DNA of 64,000 bases from Echinicola shivajiensis (GTDB lineage Bacteria > Bacteroidota > Bacteroidia > Cytophagales > Cyclobacteriaceae), in the NCBI RefSeq assembly GCF_018642165.1, contig NZ_JAHHZM010000017.1:1-64000 (forward strand). Reading direction: 5' to 3'. The first letter of the stretch is position 1. Each line of letters opens with the position of its first letter. Below the pieces are notes generated by a model. The model did not search any database. It had not been told where the DNA came from and was given only the letters and a program-made list of their open reading frames with translations. Positions 1 through 8,573 of the stretch are shown one piece after another. The position numbers were made by a program, and so were the translations under genes.

Positions 1-68
1 AGTCTTTAAAAGCTACATTTAAGTCTTGTTTTTTCACACCTCAAAATATCCATTTTGAGTTAAACAGG
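1..68. other. Left edge, no gene recognised
   Basis: No coding region can be supported here. A small dyad lies at 40-59 (CTCAAAAT, 4-base loop, ATTTTGAG). It could be part of a structure belonging to a gene beyond the left edge. Confidence 0.3.
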
Positions 69-98
69 AAAGGCTAGCCGAGATATCAGCTAGCCTTT
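69..98. terminator. Stem-loop after gldH, probable bidirectional terminator
   Basis: AAAGGCTAGC (69-78) is perfectly complementary to GCTAGCCTTT (89-98), with a 10-base loop. It sits 9 bases beyond the gldH stop. The T-tract is short on both strands, so this is a moderate-strength terminator call. Confidence 0.6.
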
Positions 99-106
99 TA
101 AACTAT

Positions 107-595
107 CTACTTTTGAGACAGCCTCTTTTCTATTTTTAATCCAATGGATTCAACCCCTTTGAGCTCTTTACTTCTCATATATTGGATCAGTTGGACTTTT
201 AGAGGCATCTGCTCATCCATGTTTTTGAGAGATAAGGTATCCAATTGGGTATAGGCATTTCCAAATCCTTCTCCCAAAGGTTTACCTGTCTTTGGGTCAA
301 AAAGGTTGATGTCCAATAATTGATTCTCCAAAAGACTATCCAGACTATCTTTGAGGATATATCTGACATAGATATTATAATAATCGTAGCTGTCATTATA
401 CTTGATCCTCAAGGTTGACCTGAGGTTTTTTGCAGCTCCAGCAGGTACCTCAAAAGTTAAGGTATCATTGACTGGCCAAGTATATCCAGAAAGACCTTGA
501 TGTTCTTCATAGACCCTATTGGTATCGCAGGAAAATATTCCAGAGGTCAATAATCCTAATATAATAAAAGGGAGAAACGAAGGTTTCTTATTCAT
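107..595 (-). CDS. gldH: Gliding motility lipoprotein GldH
   Basis: A lipoprotein of 162 residues with an N-terminal hydrophobic segment and a lipobox ending at Cys23 (GIFSC). The body resembles the GldH family, which is needed for gliding and the linked type IX secretion machinery in Bacteroidota. I start it at the ATG at 595. A longer in-frame reading to 802 lies inside the upstream ricT gene on another frame and would bury the signal peptide. The start overlaps the ricT stop by 8 bases, so the two are probably translationally coupled. Family assignment rests on overall similarity and genomic position, not on a catalytic motif. Confidence 0.82.
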   Translation of the reverse strand: MNKKPSFLPFIILGLLTSGIFSCDTNRVYEEHQGLSGYTWPVNDTLTFEVPAGAAKNLRSTLRIKYNDSYDYYNIYVRYILKDSLDSLLENQLLDINLFDPKTGKPLGEGFGNAYTQLDTLSLKNMDEQMPLKVQLIQYMRSKELKGVESIGLKIEKRLSQK

Positions 596-2039
596 TGTTC
601 TTAGGACCTTTGTTTTGATTGTTTCTGTTATTTTTTCTCCTAGGGGCATTTTTCTTTCTGTTGCCTCTAGGTTTTTGAGCAGAACCCGTTGTGTCTTTGC
701 CTTCATTTTTAGGACTTGCTGCAGCAGGTTTTGGATTAGCTTTGTTTTGAGCTGCTCCTTTTGGTTCATTCCTTCTCTTGGCTTGACCTTGTGCCTGTCC
801 ATCTTTTTGACCCTGGCCCTGATTATTCCTTCTACTGTTTCGGCCTCTAGGAGGTCCCTGCTTTTCAGCTGTATTGGCAGGTTTGTTGCCTTCTCCTTGT
901 TTGGCTGCTTGGTTTGTATTAGGACCTTTTGGTTTGGGTTTGCGTCTTTTCTTCTTCTTGGTTTTGCTTTTGAACTTTTGATCTAGCATTTCCAGATCCA
1001 TATTGGATTTATTGCGATCATCGTCGATGTCCATCATATCGTCCATTTCAAGGCTAAATGGTTTTTTGCCTTGCTCGTTCATTTCTATGATTTCCTGTAC
1101 ACGTTCACAATCAATGGAATGCCAGTTGTTCTCATTATTATAACTGAACCACATCAGTTTCCTAAAGATATCAGTCTTTTGGAGTTTGGCTTGGCCAGCT
1201 TCTGTCAATAATGGTTTTTCAATATTGGGAATATCTTCTAAGGCGGACATATAAGTGTCCAGCTCATAATTCAGGCAGCATTTGAGCCTCCCGCATTGCC
1301 CCGAAAGTTTAGTGGGATTGAGAGAAAGATTTTGATATCTGGCTGCTGAGGTACTTACGCTTTTGAACTCGTGTATCCAGGTAGAGCAACATAACTCTCT
1401 ACCGCACACACCAATTCCTCCAAGTCTACCAGCTTCCTGACGGAGACTGATTTGCCTCATCTCAACCCTGATTTTGAATTCAGAGGCCAATAGTTTGATC
1501 AATTCCCTAAAGTCCACTCGATCATCTGCTGAGTAATAAAAAGTGGCTTTTGAATTGTCTGCCTGAAATTCCACATCAGACAATTTCATCTCCAGTTTTA
1601 TCTCATCAATGATCTGTTTGGTTCGATAAAGGGTGGGAACTTCACGGTTTTTTGCTTCTTCCCATTTTTCAAGGTCTTTTTGGTTTGCAAGTCTATAAAT
1701 CTTGAGGATATTATCATCATTTTTGATTTTTCTTTTTTGCATTTGCAAGCGAACAAGTTCACCCTGCAAAGAAACATATCCTATATGATGCCCATTGGGT
1801 ACATCCAATACCACTGGGTCACCAGTGGTTAATTTGAGATGATTGACATTGCGGTAGTAATCCTTTCTTCCCCCCTTGAATTTGATCTCAACTATATCGA
1901 AATTATCAATTGTTGGTATTCCCATATGGGATAACCAATCAAATGAATTCATTTTATTACAATCGCTCGTACCACAAGTGCCATTGTTTTGACACCCTCC
2001 GCTTCCTGAAGTGGTAGAGCAGCTACTACATCCTGCCAT
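588..2039 (-). CDS. ricT: PSP1-domain protein, RicT/YaaT-like
   Basis: A protein of 483 residues. The N-terminus is Cys-rich (Cys4, 7, 16, 22, 27). The PSP1 core spans roughly residues 45-275 and carries the family cysteines in CGRELCC (212-218) and CGRLKCC (249-255). From about residue 360 the tail is low-complexity and rich in Lys, Arg, Asn, Gln and Pro. In Bacillus, RicT is part of the Fe-S-containing Ric complex that affects RNA maturation. Whether that holds in Bacteroidota is inference. The basic disordered tail suggests RNA or ribosome contact. It lies between purD and gldH and overlaps gldH by 8 bases. Confidence 0.85.
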   Translation of the reverse strand: MAGCSSCSTTSGSGGCQNNGTCGTSDCNKMNSFDWLSHMGIPTIDNFDIVEIKFKGGRKDYYRNVNHLKLTTGDPVVLDVPNGHHIGYVSLQGELVRLQMQKRKIKNDDNILKIYRLANQKDLEKWEEAKNREVPTLYRTKQIIDEIKLEMKLSDVEFQADNSKATFYYSADDRVDFRELIKLLASEFKIRVEMRQISLRQEAGRLGGIGVCGRELCCSTWIHEFKSVSTSAARYQNLSLNPTKLSGQCGRLKCCLNYELDTYMSALEDIPNIEKPLLTEAGQAKLQKTDIFRKLMWFSYNNENNWHSIDCERVQEIIEMNEQGKKPFSLEMDDMMDIDDDRNKSNMDLEMLDQKFKSKTKKKKRRKPKPKGPNTNQAAKQGEGNKPANTAEKQGPPRGRNSRRNNQGQGQKDGQAQGQAKRRNEPKGAAQNKANPKPAAASPKNEGKDTTGSAQKPRGNRKKNAPRRKNNRNNQNKGPKNNE

Positions 2040-2058
2040 AAAGCTAGCTATTATTTAG

Positions 2059-2078
2059 GGAGACTGAAGATAGTCTCC
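2059..2078. other. Stem-loop between purD and ricT
   Basis: GGAGACT (2059-2065) pairs with AGTCTCC (2072-2078) around a 6-base loop. On the minus strand no T-run follows it, so it is a weak terminator at best. It may be a 5' UTR hairpin of ricT or an mRNA processing or stability element. Confidence 0.4.
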
Positions 2079-2097
2079 TCGTGAATAGGTTATGGTA

Positions 2098-3390
2098 TCA
2101 TTTACCATAATTTAAAATGTCTTGACCGATATCTTTTCGGAAATAGACATCTTTCCAGGTGATTTCATTGACCCTGGAATAGGCATTCGAAAGTGCTTCT
2201 TCTACACTGTTTCCTTTGCCGGTAATCCCCATTACTCTTCCTCCATTAGTTACTACATCCCCCTCCTCATTATTGGTGGTTCCTGCATGGAAAGTAATGC
2301 TGTGGCCATTCTCTATTTCAAGGCCGCTGATTTTATCTCCTTTGGGGTAGCTGCCAGGGTAACCGCCAGCCACCATCACCACTGTAGTAGCAGTGAAGTC
2401 TTCCAATGCCAGCTCATACTCGGCTAGTTTTCCAGTTCCAATGGCATATAGTAAGTCTACAAAATCACTCTTGATTCTTGGAAGAACAGCCTGGGTTTCT
2501 GGGTCACCCATTCTTACATTATATTCAATTACATTGGGCTCTCCATTGGTGTTCATCAATCCAATAAAGATGAATCCTTTGTAATCAATGTTTTCCTTTT
2601 CAAGGCCTGCGATGGTGGGTTTAATTACCTTTTCCTCTACCTTCTGCATGAATGCATCATCTGCAAATGGCACTGGGCTAACTGCGCCCATCCCACCTGT
2701 ATTCAATCCTGTATCCTTTTCACCAATACGTTTATAATCTTTGGCTTCGGGAAGGATTTTATAGCTTTTTCCATCTGTAGCTACAAATACAGATAGCTCG
2801 ATTCCTGTAAGGAATTCTTCAATGACTACCATATCAGATGCGGCTCCAAATTTGCTCTCAAGCAACATTTCCTTGAAGGAGTTCTCTGCATCTTCTAGGG
2901 TTTCACAAATCAAAACACCTTTGCCCGCTGCAAGCCCGTCAGCTTTTAAAACGATTGGTAGGCTTTGTGATTTCAAATATTGCAATCCTACTTCAACGGT
3001 TTCTTTAGTGAAGGTTGCTGAAGCAGCAGTGGGGACATTGTTCCGCTGCATAAATTGTTTTGAGAAATCTTTACTTCCCTCTAGGGTAGCCCCCAATTTT
3101 TTAGGCCCCACAACAGGGATGTTCTTGGTTTCTTCCTGATCGGCAAAATAATCTGCTACACCTTTTACCAAAGGTTCTTCAGGTCCAACAACGATCATTT
3201 CGATATTGTTGGATAAAACAAATTCTTTAAGAGCTGGGAAGTCTGTTATGCTCAAGTCAACGTTATTGGCTATAGCTGCTGTTCCTGCATTTCCAGGGGC
3301 TACGAATAATTGGTCACACTTTGGGCTGTTAACAATCTTATAAGCAAAGGCATGTTCTCTGCCTCCGCTTCCTAATAATAATATGTTCAT
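2098..3390 (-). CDS. purD: Phosphoribosylamine--glycine ligase (GARS)
   Basis: The second step of de novo purine synthesis: ATP-dependent joining of glycine to phosphoribosylamine, in the cytoplasm. It has 430 residues, normal for the family. Visible features are the N-terminal GSGGREH motif (7-13), the ATP-grasp segment KADGLAAGKG (149-158), and the metal/ATP site NVRMGDPETQ (291-300). It starts at ATG 3390, 15 bases after the recQ stop, so it is likely cotranscribed with recQ. guaA in this window belongs to the same wider pathway but is distant. Confidence 0.97.
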   Translation of the reverse strand: MNILLLGSGGREHAFAYKIVNSPKCDQLFVAPGNAGTAAIANNVDLSITDFPALKEFVLSNNIEMIVVGPEEPLVKGVADYFADQEETKNIPVVGPKKLGATLEGSKDFSKQFMQRNNVPTAASATFTKETVEVGLQYLKSQSLPIVLKADGLAAGKGVLICETLEDAENSFKEMLLESKFGAASDMVVIEEFLTGIELSVFVATDGKSYKILPEAKDYKRIGEKDTGLNTGGMGAVSPVPFADDAFMQKVEEKVIKPTIAGLEKENIDYKGFIFIGLMNTNGEPNVIEYNVRMGDPETQAVLPRIKSDFVDLLYAIGTGKLAEYELALEDFTATTVVMVAGGYPGSYPKGDKISGLEIENGHSITFHAGTTNNEEGDVVTNGGRVMGITGKGNSVEEALSNAYSRVNEITWKDVYFRKDIGQDILNYGK

Positions 3391-3405
3391 GAAATTTAAT
3401 CTATT

Positions 3406-5583
3406 TTAATTGGCATGGTCTGAAATAAACTTGATTCTGTACACTCGAATTTCCTCTTCGCCGAAGTCTTCGTCCTCAAGTTCGTGCAATGCCTCTCTGA
3501 TATTGTCTGTTTCTGCATTCATGAAATAGTCGTGAAGGGTGTCTTCACGGTCTTCATCCATGATATTATTTATATAATAATTGATATTTAATTTTGTGCC
3601 ACTATAAATTATTTGTTCTATTTCCTGCAATAATTCCGTCATTCCAATGTTTAGGTTGGAAGCGATTTCATCGAGGTCCACCTTCCTGTCTACTTGTTGG
3701 ATAATGGATATTTTTACTTTGGACCTGGTTCCGGCAGTTTTGACCACTACATCAGAAGCAGTAATGATTTCATTCTCCTCAACATAATTTTCGATGAGTT
3801 TCAGGAATGGAGCTCCAAATTTAGCGACTTTTCCCATACCAACCCCATTAATTTGCGCGAGTTCTTCACGGGTGGTTGGATAAACGGTGGCCATCTCTTC
3901 CAAAGAAGGGTCTTGAAAGATCACATAGGGAGGAAGTCCTTTTGATTTAGCGACTCTTTTTCTTTCAACTTTTAGAAGTTCAAAGAGTTTTTCATCATAG
4001 GCTTTTTTGGCATTATTGAATTCATCAGATTCCTCGTTTTCAATCATTTCCTCAAAGTCATGATCCTTACTCAGGGTAACTGCATGAGGGTTTTTGAGGA
4101 AATCTTCACTTATTGGAGAAAGCTTAATAACGCCATAATTTTCAATGTCCTTTTCGAGGAAATGAAGGATCATTGCCTGTCTAATTACTGATTTCCAATG
4201 TCGCTCATCCTTGTCCTTGCCTTGTCCGAACACAGAGAGGCCATCATGTTTATAGCTTTCCATGTATTCGTTTTGCTCTCCTTGGATGACTTTGACGACG
4301 TGATCAAGATTAAAACGTTGGTTGGTTTCCTTTACGGCTTCAATAGCAATCTGGATATCTTTCTGTCCATCAAAAGAATCTTTCTTTTTCTTACAGTTGT
4401 CACAATAGCCACAATCTTCATTGAGGCTTTCACCAAAATAATGGAGCAGAACTCTCCTTCGGCAAACAGAACTCTCAGCATAGGCAGCCATTTCTTGCAG
4501 AAGCACTTTGGCATTTTCCCTTTCGTTGACAGGCTTGTCTTTATTGAATTTTTCTAACTTAAGGATATCGTCAAATTTATAGAACATGAGGCAGTGGCCT
4601 TCCAATCCGTCTCTTCCTGCCCTACCTGTTTCTTGGTAATAGCCTTCAAGTGATTTAGGAACATCATAATGGATGACATAGCGTACATCAGGTTTGTCAA
4701 TCCCCATTCCAAAAGCAATGGTAGCTACAACCACCTCAATTTCTTCATTAAGGAAATCGTCCTGGTTTTTTACCCTAGTGGCAGCTTCCAGTCCTGCATG
4801 GTAAGGAACAGCATTGATGCCATTGACTTTAAGAAGCTCGGCAATTTCCTGTACCTTTTTCCTGCTCAGGCAATAGATGATGCCGGATTTCCCTTTATGG
4901 GACTTGACATATTTGATGAGTTGCTTTTTGGTCTCTGTCTTGACCTTTGGACGGACTTCATAAAACAGATTGGTTCTATTAAATGAAGACTTGAAAAGGT
5001 CAGCCTCTTCCATGTTTAGGTTCCGTTGGATGTCCTGCTGGACCTTGGGAGTAGCTGTAGCGGTTAGGGCAATGATAGGAAGGTTTTCTCCAATCTGACC
5101 GATAATTGATTTTATTTTTCGGTATTCCGGCCTGAAATCATGCCCCCATTCCGAAATACAGTGTGCCTCATCAATAGCTACAAAGCTGAGTTTGGCTGAT
5201 TTCAGAAATTCTATATTATCTTCCTTAGTGAGGGACTCAGGTGCTACATATAGCAGCTTGGTATCACCACTTAGGACTTGGTTTTTGACTCGGTTAGTTT
5301 CAGATTTACTAAGTGTTGAATTGAGGAAATGGGCATTTATTCCAAAAGCATTCAACTGATCCACCTGATTTTTCATCAAAGCGATCAATGGAGAAATGAC
5401 TATGGCTGTTCCCTCACTTGTTACCGCAGGAAGCTGATAACAAAGCGATTTTCCCGCCCCAGTGGGCATGATGACAAAGGTATTGTTACCTTGAGAAATA
5501 TTGTCAACGATTGCTTCTTGGTTTCCTCTGAATTGGTTGAAGCCAAAAATTTTCTTGAGGTTCTCTTTAATTTTTATATCCAC
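3406..5583 (-). CDS. recQ: ATP-dependent DNA helicase RecQ
   Basis: A superfamily 2 3'-5' DNA helicase in recombination and replication-fork repair, 725 residues. Walker A TGAGKS is at 41-46 and the DEAH box at 138-141, with the RecQ-specific HCISEWGHDFR following. A zinc-binding Cys cluster (CRRR, then CGYCDNC) lies near residues 375-400. A winged-helix region and an HRDC-like domain (about 540-615) follow. The C-terminal extension after HRDC, about 110 residues, is acidic. The start is GTG at 5583. It is divergent from the sugar isomerase gene at 5683, leaving about 100 bases for both promoters. Confidence 0.96.
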   Translation of the reverse strand: MDIKIKENLKKIFGFNQFRGNQEAIVDNISQGNNTFVIMPTGAGKSLCYQLPAVTSEGTAIVISPLIALMKNQVDQLNAFGINAHFLNSTLSKSETNRVKNQVLSGDTKLLYVAPESLTKEDNIEFLKSAKLSFVAIDEAHCISEWGHDFRPEYRKIKSIIGQIGENLPIIALTATATPKVQQDIQRNLNMEEADLFKSSFNRTNLFYEVRPKVKTETKKQLIKYVKSHKGKSGIIYCLSRKKVQEIAELLKVNGINAVPYHAGLEAATRVKNQDDFLNEEIEVVVATIAFGMGIDKPDVRYVIHYDVPKSLEGYYQETGRAGRDGLEGHCLMFYKFDDILKLEKFNKDKPVNERENAKVLLQEMAAYAESSVCRRRVLLHYFGESLNEDCGYCDNCKKKKDSFDGQKDIQIAIEAVKETNQRFNLDHVVKVIQGEQNEYMESYKHDGLSVFGQGKDKDERHWKSVIRQAMILHFLEKDIENYGVIKLSPISEDFLKNPHAVTLSKDHDFEEMIENEESDEFNNAKKAYDEKLFELLKVERKRVAKSKGLPPYVIFQDPSLEEMATVYPTTREELAQINGVGMGKVAKFGAPFLKLIENYVEENEIITASDVVVKTAGTRSKVKISIIQQVDRKVDLDEIASNLNIGMTELLQEIEQIIYSGTKLNINYYINNIMDEDREDTLHDYFMNAETDNIREALHELEDEDFGEEEIRVYRIKFISDHAN

Positions 5584-5646
5584 TCCATTCTGTCTTTTTA
5601 ATGATTTGCCGAATGCTTTTCATTAAATATTTAAAGTAAATAATTT

Positions 5647-5654
5647 TACCTTTG
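5647..5654 (+). promoter_or_regulatory. -7 promoter element for kdsD-manC
   Basis: TACCTTTG matches the Bacteroidota -7 consensus TAnnTTTG, 28 bases before the TTG start at 5683. No TTG -33 box is seen at the expected 19-21 base spacing, so only half of the promoter is supported. Confidence 0.5.
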
Positions 5655-5682
5655 TACAAATTTAATAATAACCTCGGTAAAA

Positions 5683-6651
5683 TTGAATATAATAAAAAAT
5701 ATTAAAAACAGTGCCATTCATGTCCTCAAAACAGAGGCAGAAGCAGTTCAAAATTTGATCAATCAAATTGATGATGAATTTGAAGCCTGTGTAAATGAAA
5801 TATTGAATTCAAGGGGACGAGTGGTTATTACCGGGGTTGGAAAAAGTGCTATCGTTGCTACCAAAATTGTGGCTACATTGAACTCCACGGGTACACCGGC
5901 ATTATTTATGCATGCGGCTGATGCTATTCATGGAGATTTAGGTATGATACAAAAGGAAGATTTTGTAATTTGTATTTCCAAAAGTGGCAATACTCCTGAA
6001 GTGAAAGTTTTGGTACCCATGCTCAAAAAGATGGGGTCTAAGCTTGCTGCATTGGTCAGTAACAAGGAAAGTTATCTGGCTAAGCATGCGGATTTTGTGT
6101 TGGATGCCACGATTGAAAATGAAGCCTGCCCTCTTAATTTAGCTCCTACCACAAGTACCACTGCCCATATGGCGCTTGGTGATGCATTAGCTGTCTGTTT
6201 GCTGGAGGCAAAGGGTTTTGGAAGTGAAGACTTTGCAAAGTTCCATCCAGGAGGCTCATTAGGTAAGCAACTTTATCTTACAGTAGACGATTTGGTGGTT
6301 AAGGATGCACTTCCTCTCGTTTCAGAAAATGATGACTTAGCCAAGGTGATTTTAGAGATTAGCGGAAAAAGGCTTGGTGCAACTGCTGTCCAAAATGAAG
6401 TGGGAGAGTTGGTAGGAATTGTGACAGATGGGGACTTGAGAAGGATGCTGGAGCATAAGCAGGATCTGTCGAAAGTTAAGGCGGTGGATATTATGACCAA
6501 AGGGCCTAAGACCATAGAGCTTGGTGAATATGCCATTCGAGCCCTGAATAAGATGAAAGAATACAACATAACCCAACTGGTCGTTATGGATAATGAGAAG
6601 ATTGTAGGTTTTATCCATATCCATGACTTGATGAAAGAGGGGATTGTTTAA
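5683..6651 (+). CDS. kdsD: D-arabinose-5-phosphate isomerase (KpsF/GutQ/KdsD family)
   Basis: Interconverts ribulose-5-phosphate and arabinose-5-phosphate, the first committed step toward Kdo for LPS. It has 322 residues: a SIS domain with GVGKS (51-55) and SKSGNTPE (99-106), then two CBS domains from about 205 to the end, the standard architecture. The start is TTG at 5683, as no in-frame ATG precedes the conserved region. It is followed after 8 bases by manC, so both probably form one operon supplying sugar precursors for surface polysaccharide. Confidence 0.92.
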   Translation: MNIIKNIKNSAIHVLKTEAEAVQNLINQIDDEFEACVNEILNSRGRVVITGVGKSAIVATKIVATLNSTGTPALFMHAADAIHGDLGMIQKEDFVICISKSGNTPEVKVLVPMLKKMGSKLAALVSNKESYLAKHADFVLDATIENEACPLNLAPTTSTTAHMALGDALAVCLLEAKGFGSEDFAKFHPGGSLGKQLYLTVDDLVVKDALPLVSENDDLAKVILEISGKRLGATAVQNEVGELVGIVTDGDLRRMLEHKQDLSKVKAVDIMTKGPKTIELGEYAIRALNKMKEYNITQLVVMDNEKIVGFIHIHDLMKEGIV

Positions 6652-6659
6652 AACGAATC

Positions 6660-7736
6660 ATGCAAAAACAACCATATATTGTAGTACTCGCTGGAGGAAT
6701 AGGATCCAAATTTTGGCCATATAGCAGAAATAATTATCCGAAACAATTTTTGGACATTTTAGGCACTGGAAGAACCTTGCTCCAAATGACTTTTGATCGG
6801 TTTGTGAAATTATCAGACCCTAAACATTTTTTGGTCGTCACCAATCAAATGTATGTTGATATTGTAAAGGAGCAGCTTCCTGAAATTGCAGAAAGCCAAA
6901 TTCTTGCAGAGCCACTTAGAAGGAATACAGCAACTTGTGTTGCTTATGCTAGCTATAGAGTCCACAGTGAAGATCCAAATGCAAGGGTGATTTTGACTCC
7001 TTCAGATCATTTGATTTTGGATGAAATGGCTTTTCAGAGAAAAATCAAGCAGGGTTTAAAAGAAGCTGAGAGTCATCACAGGTTAATTGCTATTGGCATT
7101 GAACCTAATCGGCCAGAGACAGGGTACGGTTATATACAGTATAAAGAAAACCCTAGTGGAGGAGCTTTGAAAAAGGTGAAGACATTTACTGAAAAGCCCA
7201 ATGAAAAACTGGCAGAAACCTTTTTGGAAAGTGGTGATTTCCTTTGGAATAGCGGCATGTTTGTCTGGAAAAATTCCTCTATAATTCAGGCATTCGAAAA
7301 GCTGATGCCAGAGGTAGCAGAGGTCTTTGAAGAAGGACATAATTTTTATGGCACAGAGAAGGAATATGATTTTGTGAAGAAAGCTTATTCTTTGGTGAAA
7401 AATGTTTCTTTGGATTACGGAATCATGGAAAAATCAGAGGACGTATATGTGCTTAAAAGTAGCTTTGGATGGTCTGATTTGGGCTCATGGATGAGTGTCC
7501 ATCAGATAAAAGAAAGAGACGCTGATAATAATGTGGTTGATGCCAATGCGGTGCTTTATGATACTACCAATAGTTATATCAAGGTTTCCCCTAAAAAACT
7601 GGTAGTTGTCCATGGTTTGGACAATTACCTTATTAATGAAACTGAAAATGTTATTCTTATTTGTAAACTAGACGCTGAGAAAAAATTCAAGGAATTTGTC
7701 TCTGATGCCAAAAACAAAGGCGAGGATTTTATTTAA
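6660..7736 (+). CDS. manC: Mannose-1-phosphate guanylyltransferase
   Basis: Makes GDP-mannose from mannose-1-phosphate and GTP, for glycan synthesis. The N-terminal nucleotidyltransferase signature is clear: AGGIGSKFWP (11-20), then YPKQF (26-30). The usual GTRLWP Arg is replaced by Lys. FTEKP lies near residue 175. At 358 residues it is the short form, lacking the C-terminal cupin phosphomannose isomerase domain of bifunctional enzymes. It is second in the operon with kdsD and ends before a strong hairpin. Confidence 0.93.
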   Translation: MQKQPYIVVLAGGIGSKFWPYSRNNYPKQFLDILGTGRTLLQMTFDRFVKLSDPKHFLVVTNQMYVDIVKEQLPEIAESQILAEPLRRNTATCVAYASYRVHSEDPNARVILTPSDHLILDEMAFQRKIKQGLKEAESHHRLIAIGIEPNRPETGYGYIQYKENPSGGALKKVKTFTEKPNEKLAETFLESGDFLWNSGMFVWKNSSIIQAFEKLMPEVAEVFEEGHNFYGTEKEYDFVKKAYSLVKNVSLDYGIMEKSEDVYVLKSSFGWSDLGSWMSVHQIKERDADNNVVDANAVLYDTTNSYIKVSPKKLVVVHGLDNYLINETENVILICKLDAEKKFKEFVSDAKNKGEDFI

Positions 7737-7776
7737 GATTTAAGTAGGGCTGGTGTTTATCTGTCCAAACTATATA

Positions 7777-7822
7777 AAAAGGATTAACCCAAAGAACAAT
7801 TTGTCTTTAGGTTAATCCTTTT
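7777..7822. terminator. Intrinsic terminator after manC
   Basis: AAAAGGATTAACC pairs with GGTTAATCCTTTT around about 20 bases that also contain a CAAAGA/TCTTTA pairing. T-rich sequence follows on both strands, so it may also stop transcription coming from the OsmC-like gene. Confidence 0.8.
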
Positions 7823-7942
7823 GATTTTTTAACAAGATCTTAGATAAAAAAATGGTGTTAAAAGCTCATACTGTTTATCAAGGGATGGATTAATGCTTAA
7901 GCTCCAAGAACCTCATATGGAATTAACATTCTAGTTTTTTAT

Positions 7943-8437
7943 TCAATATTGAGCTGATGCATTTTTTTTGACCAACCTGATTACTGGTTTGTGTCGAATG
8001 GGGAAATTACAGCTGTTGGCTATAAAGCAATGCTTTCTTGCTTCTTCATGTAATTGCATAGCTTTTGTTTTCATGGCTTCAGTTTCAACAGTTACTACTG
8101 GGTAAAGTACAACTTCGTTGAATTGTCCAGAGCCGTTTTTGTTTTCATGCATGATGCCTTCTGCATGGTCCTCGTAAGCAACCACACTTACTCCTGCTTC
8201 TGCACAAAGATGAAGATACCACAACATATGGCAGGAGGATATGCTCGCTAAAAACATTTCTTCAGGGTTGTGGCGGTTTTTGTCTCCCCTAAAACTGGGA
8301 TCGGCACTTCCAAGCAAGTGGGGCTTTCCTTCAGTAATAATTTCAAAATTTCTTTGGTAGGCAAGATAGCCACGAGTACCCATACCGGAATTTCCGGTCC
8401 ACTCTAAAACGGTTTGGTAATGATGGAATTTTGACAT
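7943..8437 (-). CDS. OsmC/Ohr-family protein
   Basis: A protein of 164 residues of the OsmC superfamily, thiol-dependent hydroperoxide reductases. The two family cysteines are visible, one in the helix SSCHMLWYLHLC and one in KHCFIANSC. The conserved NPEEMFLAS stretch precedes the first. I place the start at ATG 8437 (MSKFHHYQT), because the 13 residues gained by an upstream start look unlike the family. Substrate and subgroup cannot be fixed from sequence. It is separated from its neighbour by a terminator and so is probably monocistronic. Confidence 0.85.
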   Translation of the reverse strand: MSKFHHYQTVLEWTGNSGMGTRGYLAYQRNFEIITEGKPHLLGSADPSFRGDKNRHNPEEMFLASISSCHMLWYLHLCAEAGVSVVAYEDHAEGIMHENKNGSGQFNEVVLYPVVTVETEAMKTKAMQLHEEARKHCFIANSCNFPIRHKPVIRLVKKNASAQY

Positions 8438-8507
8438 GTGAATAAGATAGAAAAAATAGCTTGAATTTTCTACCAACGTGAAGTGCTTATCAGAAAAATC
8501 TCAAAAA

Positions 8508-8550
8508 AATAATAAAAAACCCAAGCCTAGTTTATGTAGTGGCTTGGGTT
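8508..8550 (-). terminator. Intrinsic terminator of the Ldh-family gene
   Basis: AACCCAAGCC (8518-8527) and GGCTTGGGTT (8541-8550) form a perfect 10-bp stem. On the minus strand a T-rich run follows (8508-8518), 23 bases past the stop at 8574. Confidence 0.85.
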
Positions 8551-8573
8551 AGAAATGGATTTTTTTGGATCAA

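Noticed and set aside
596-802. N-terminal extension of gldH
   Set aside because: It lies wholly inside ricT on another frame and would put the lipoprotein signal peptide in the middle of the protein.
519-986. Plus-strand frame of 155 codons antisense to ricT
   Set aside because: A Phe/Ser/Leu-rich artefact mirroring the Lys/Asn-rich tail of ricT.
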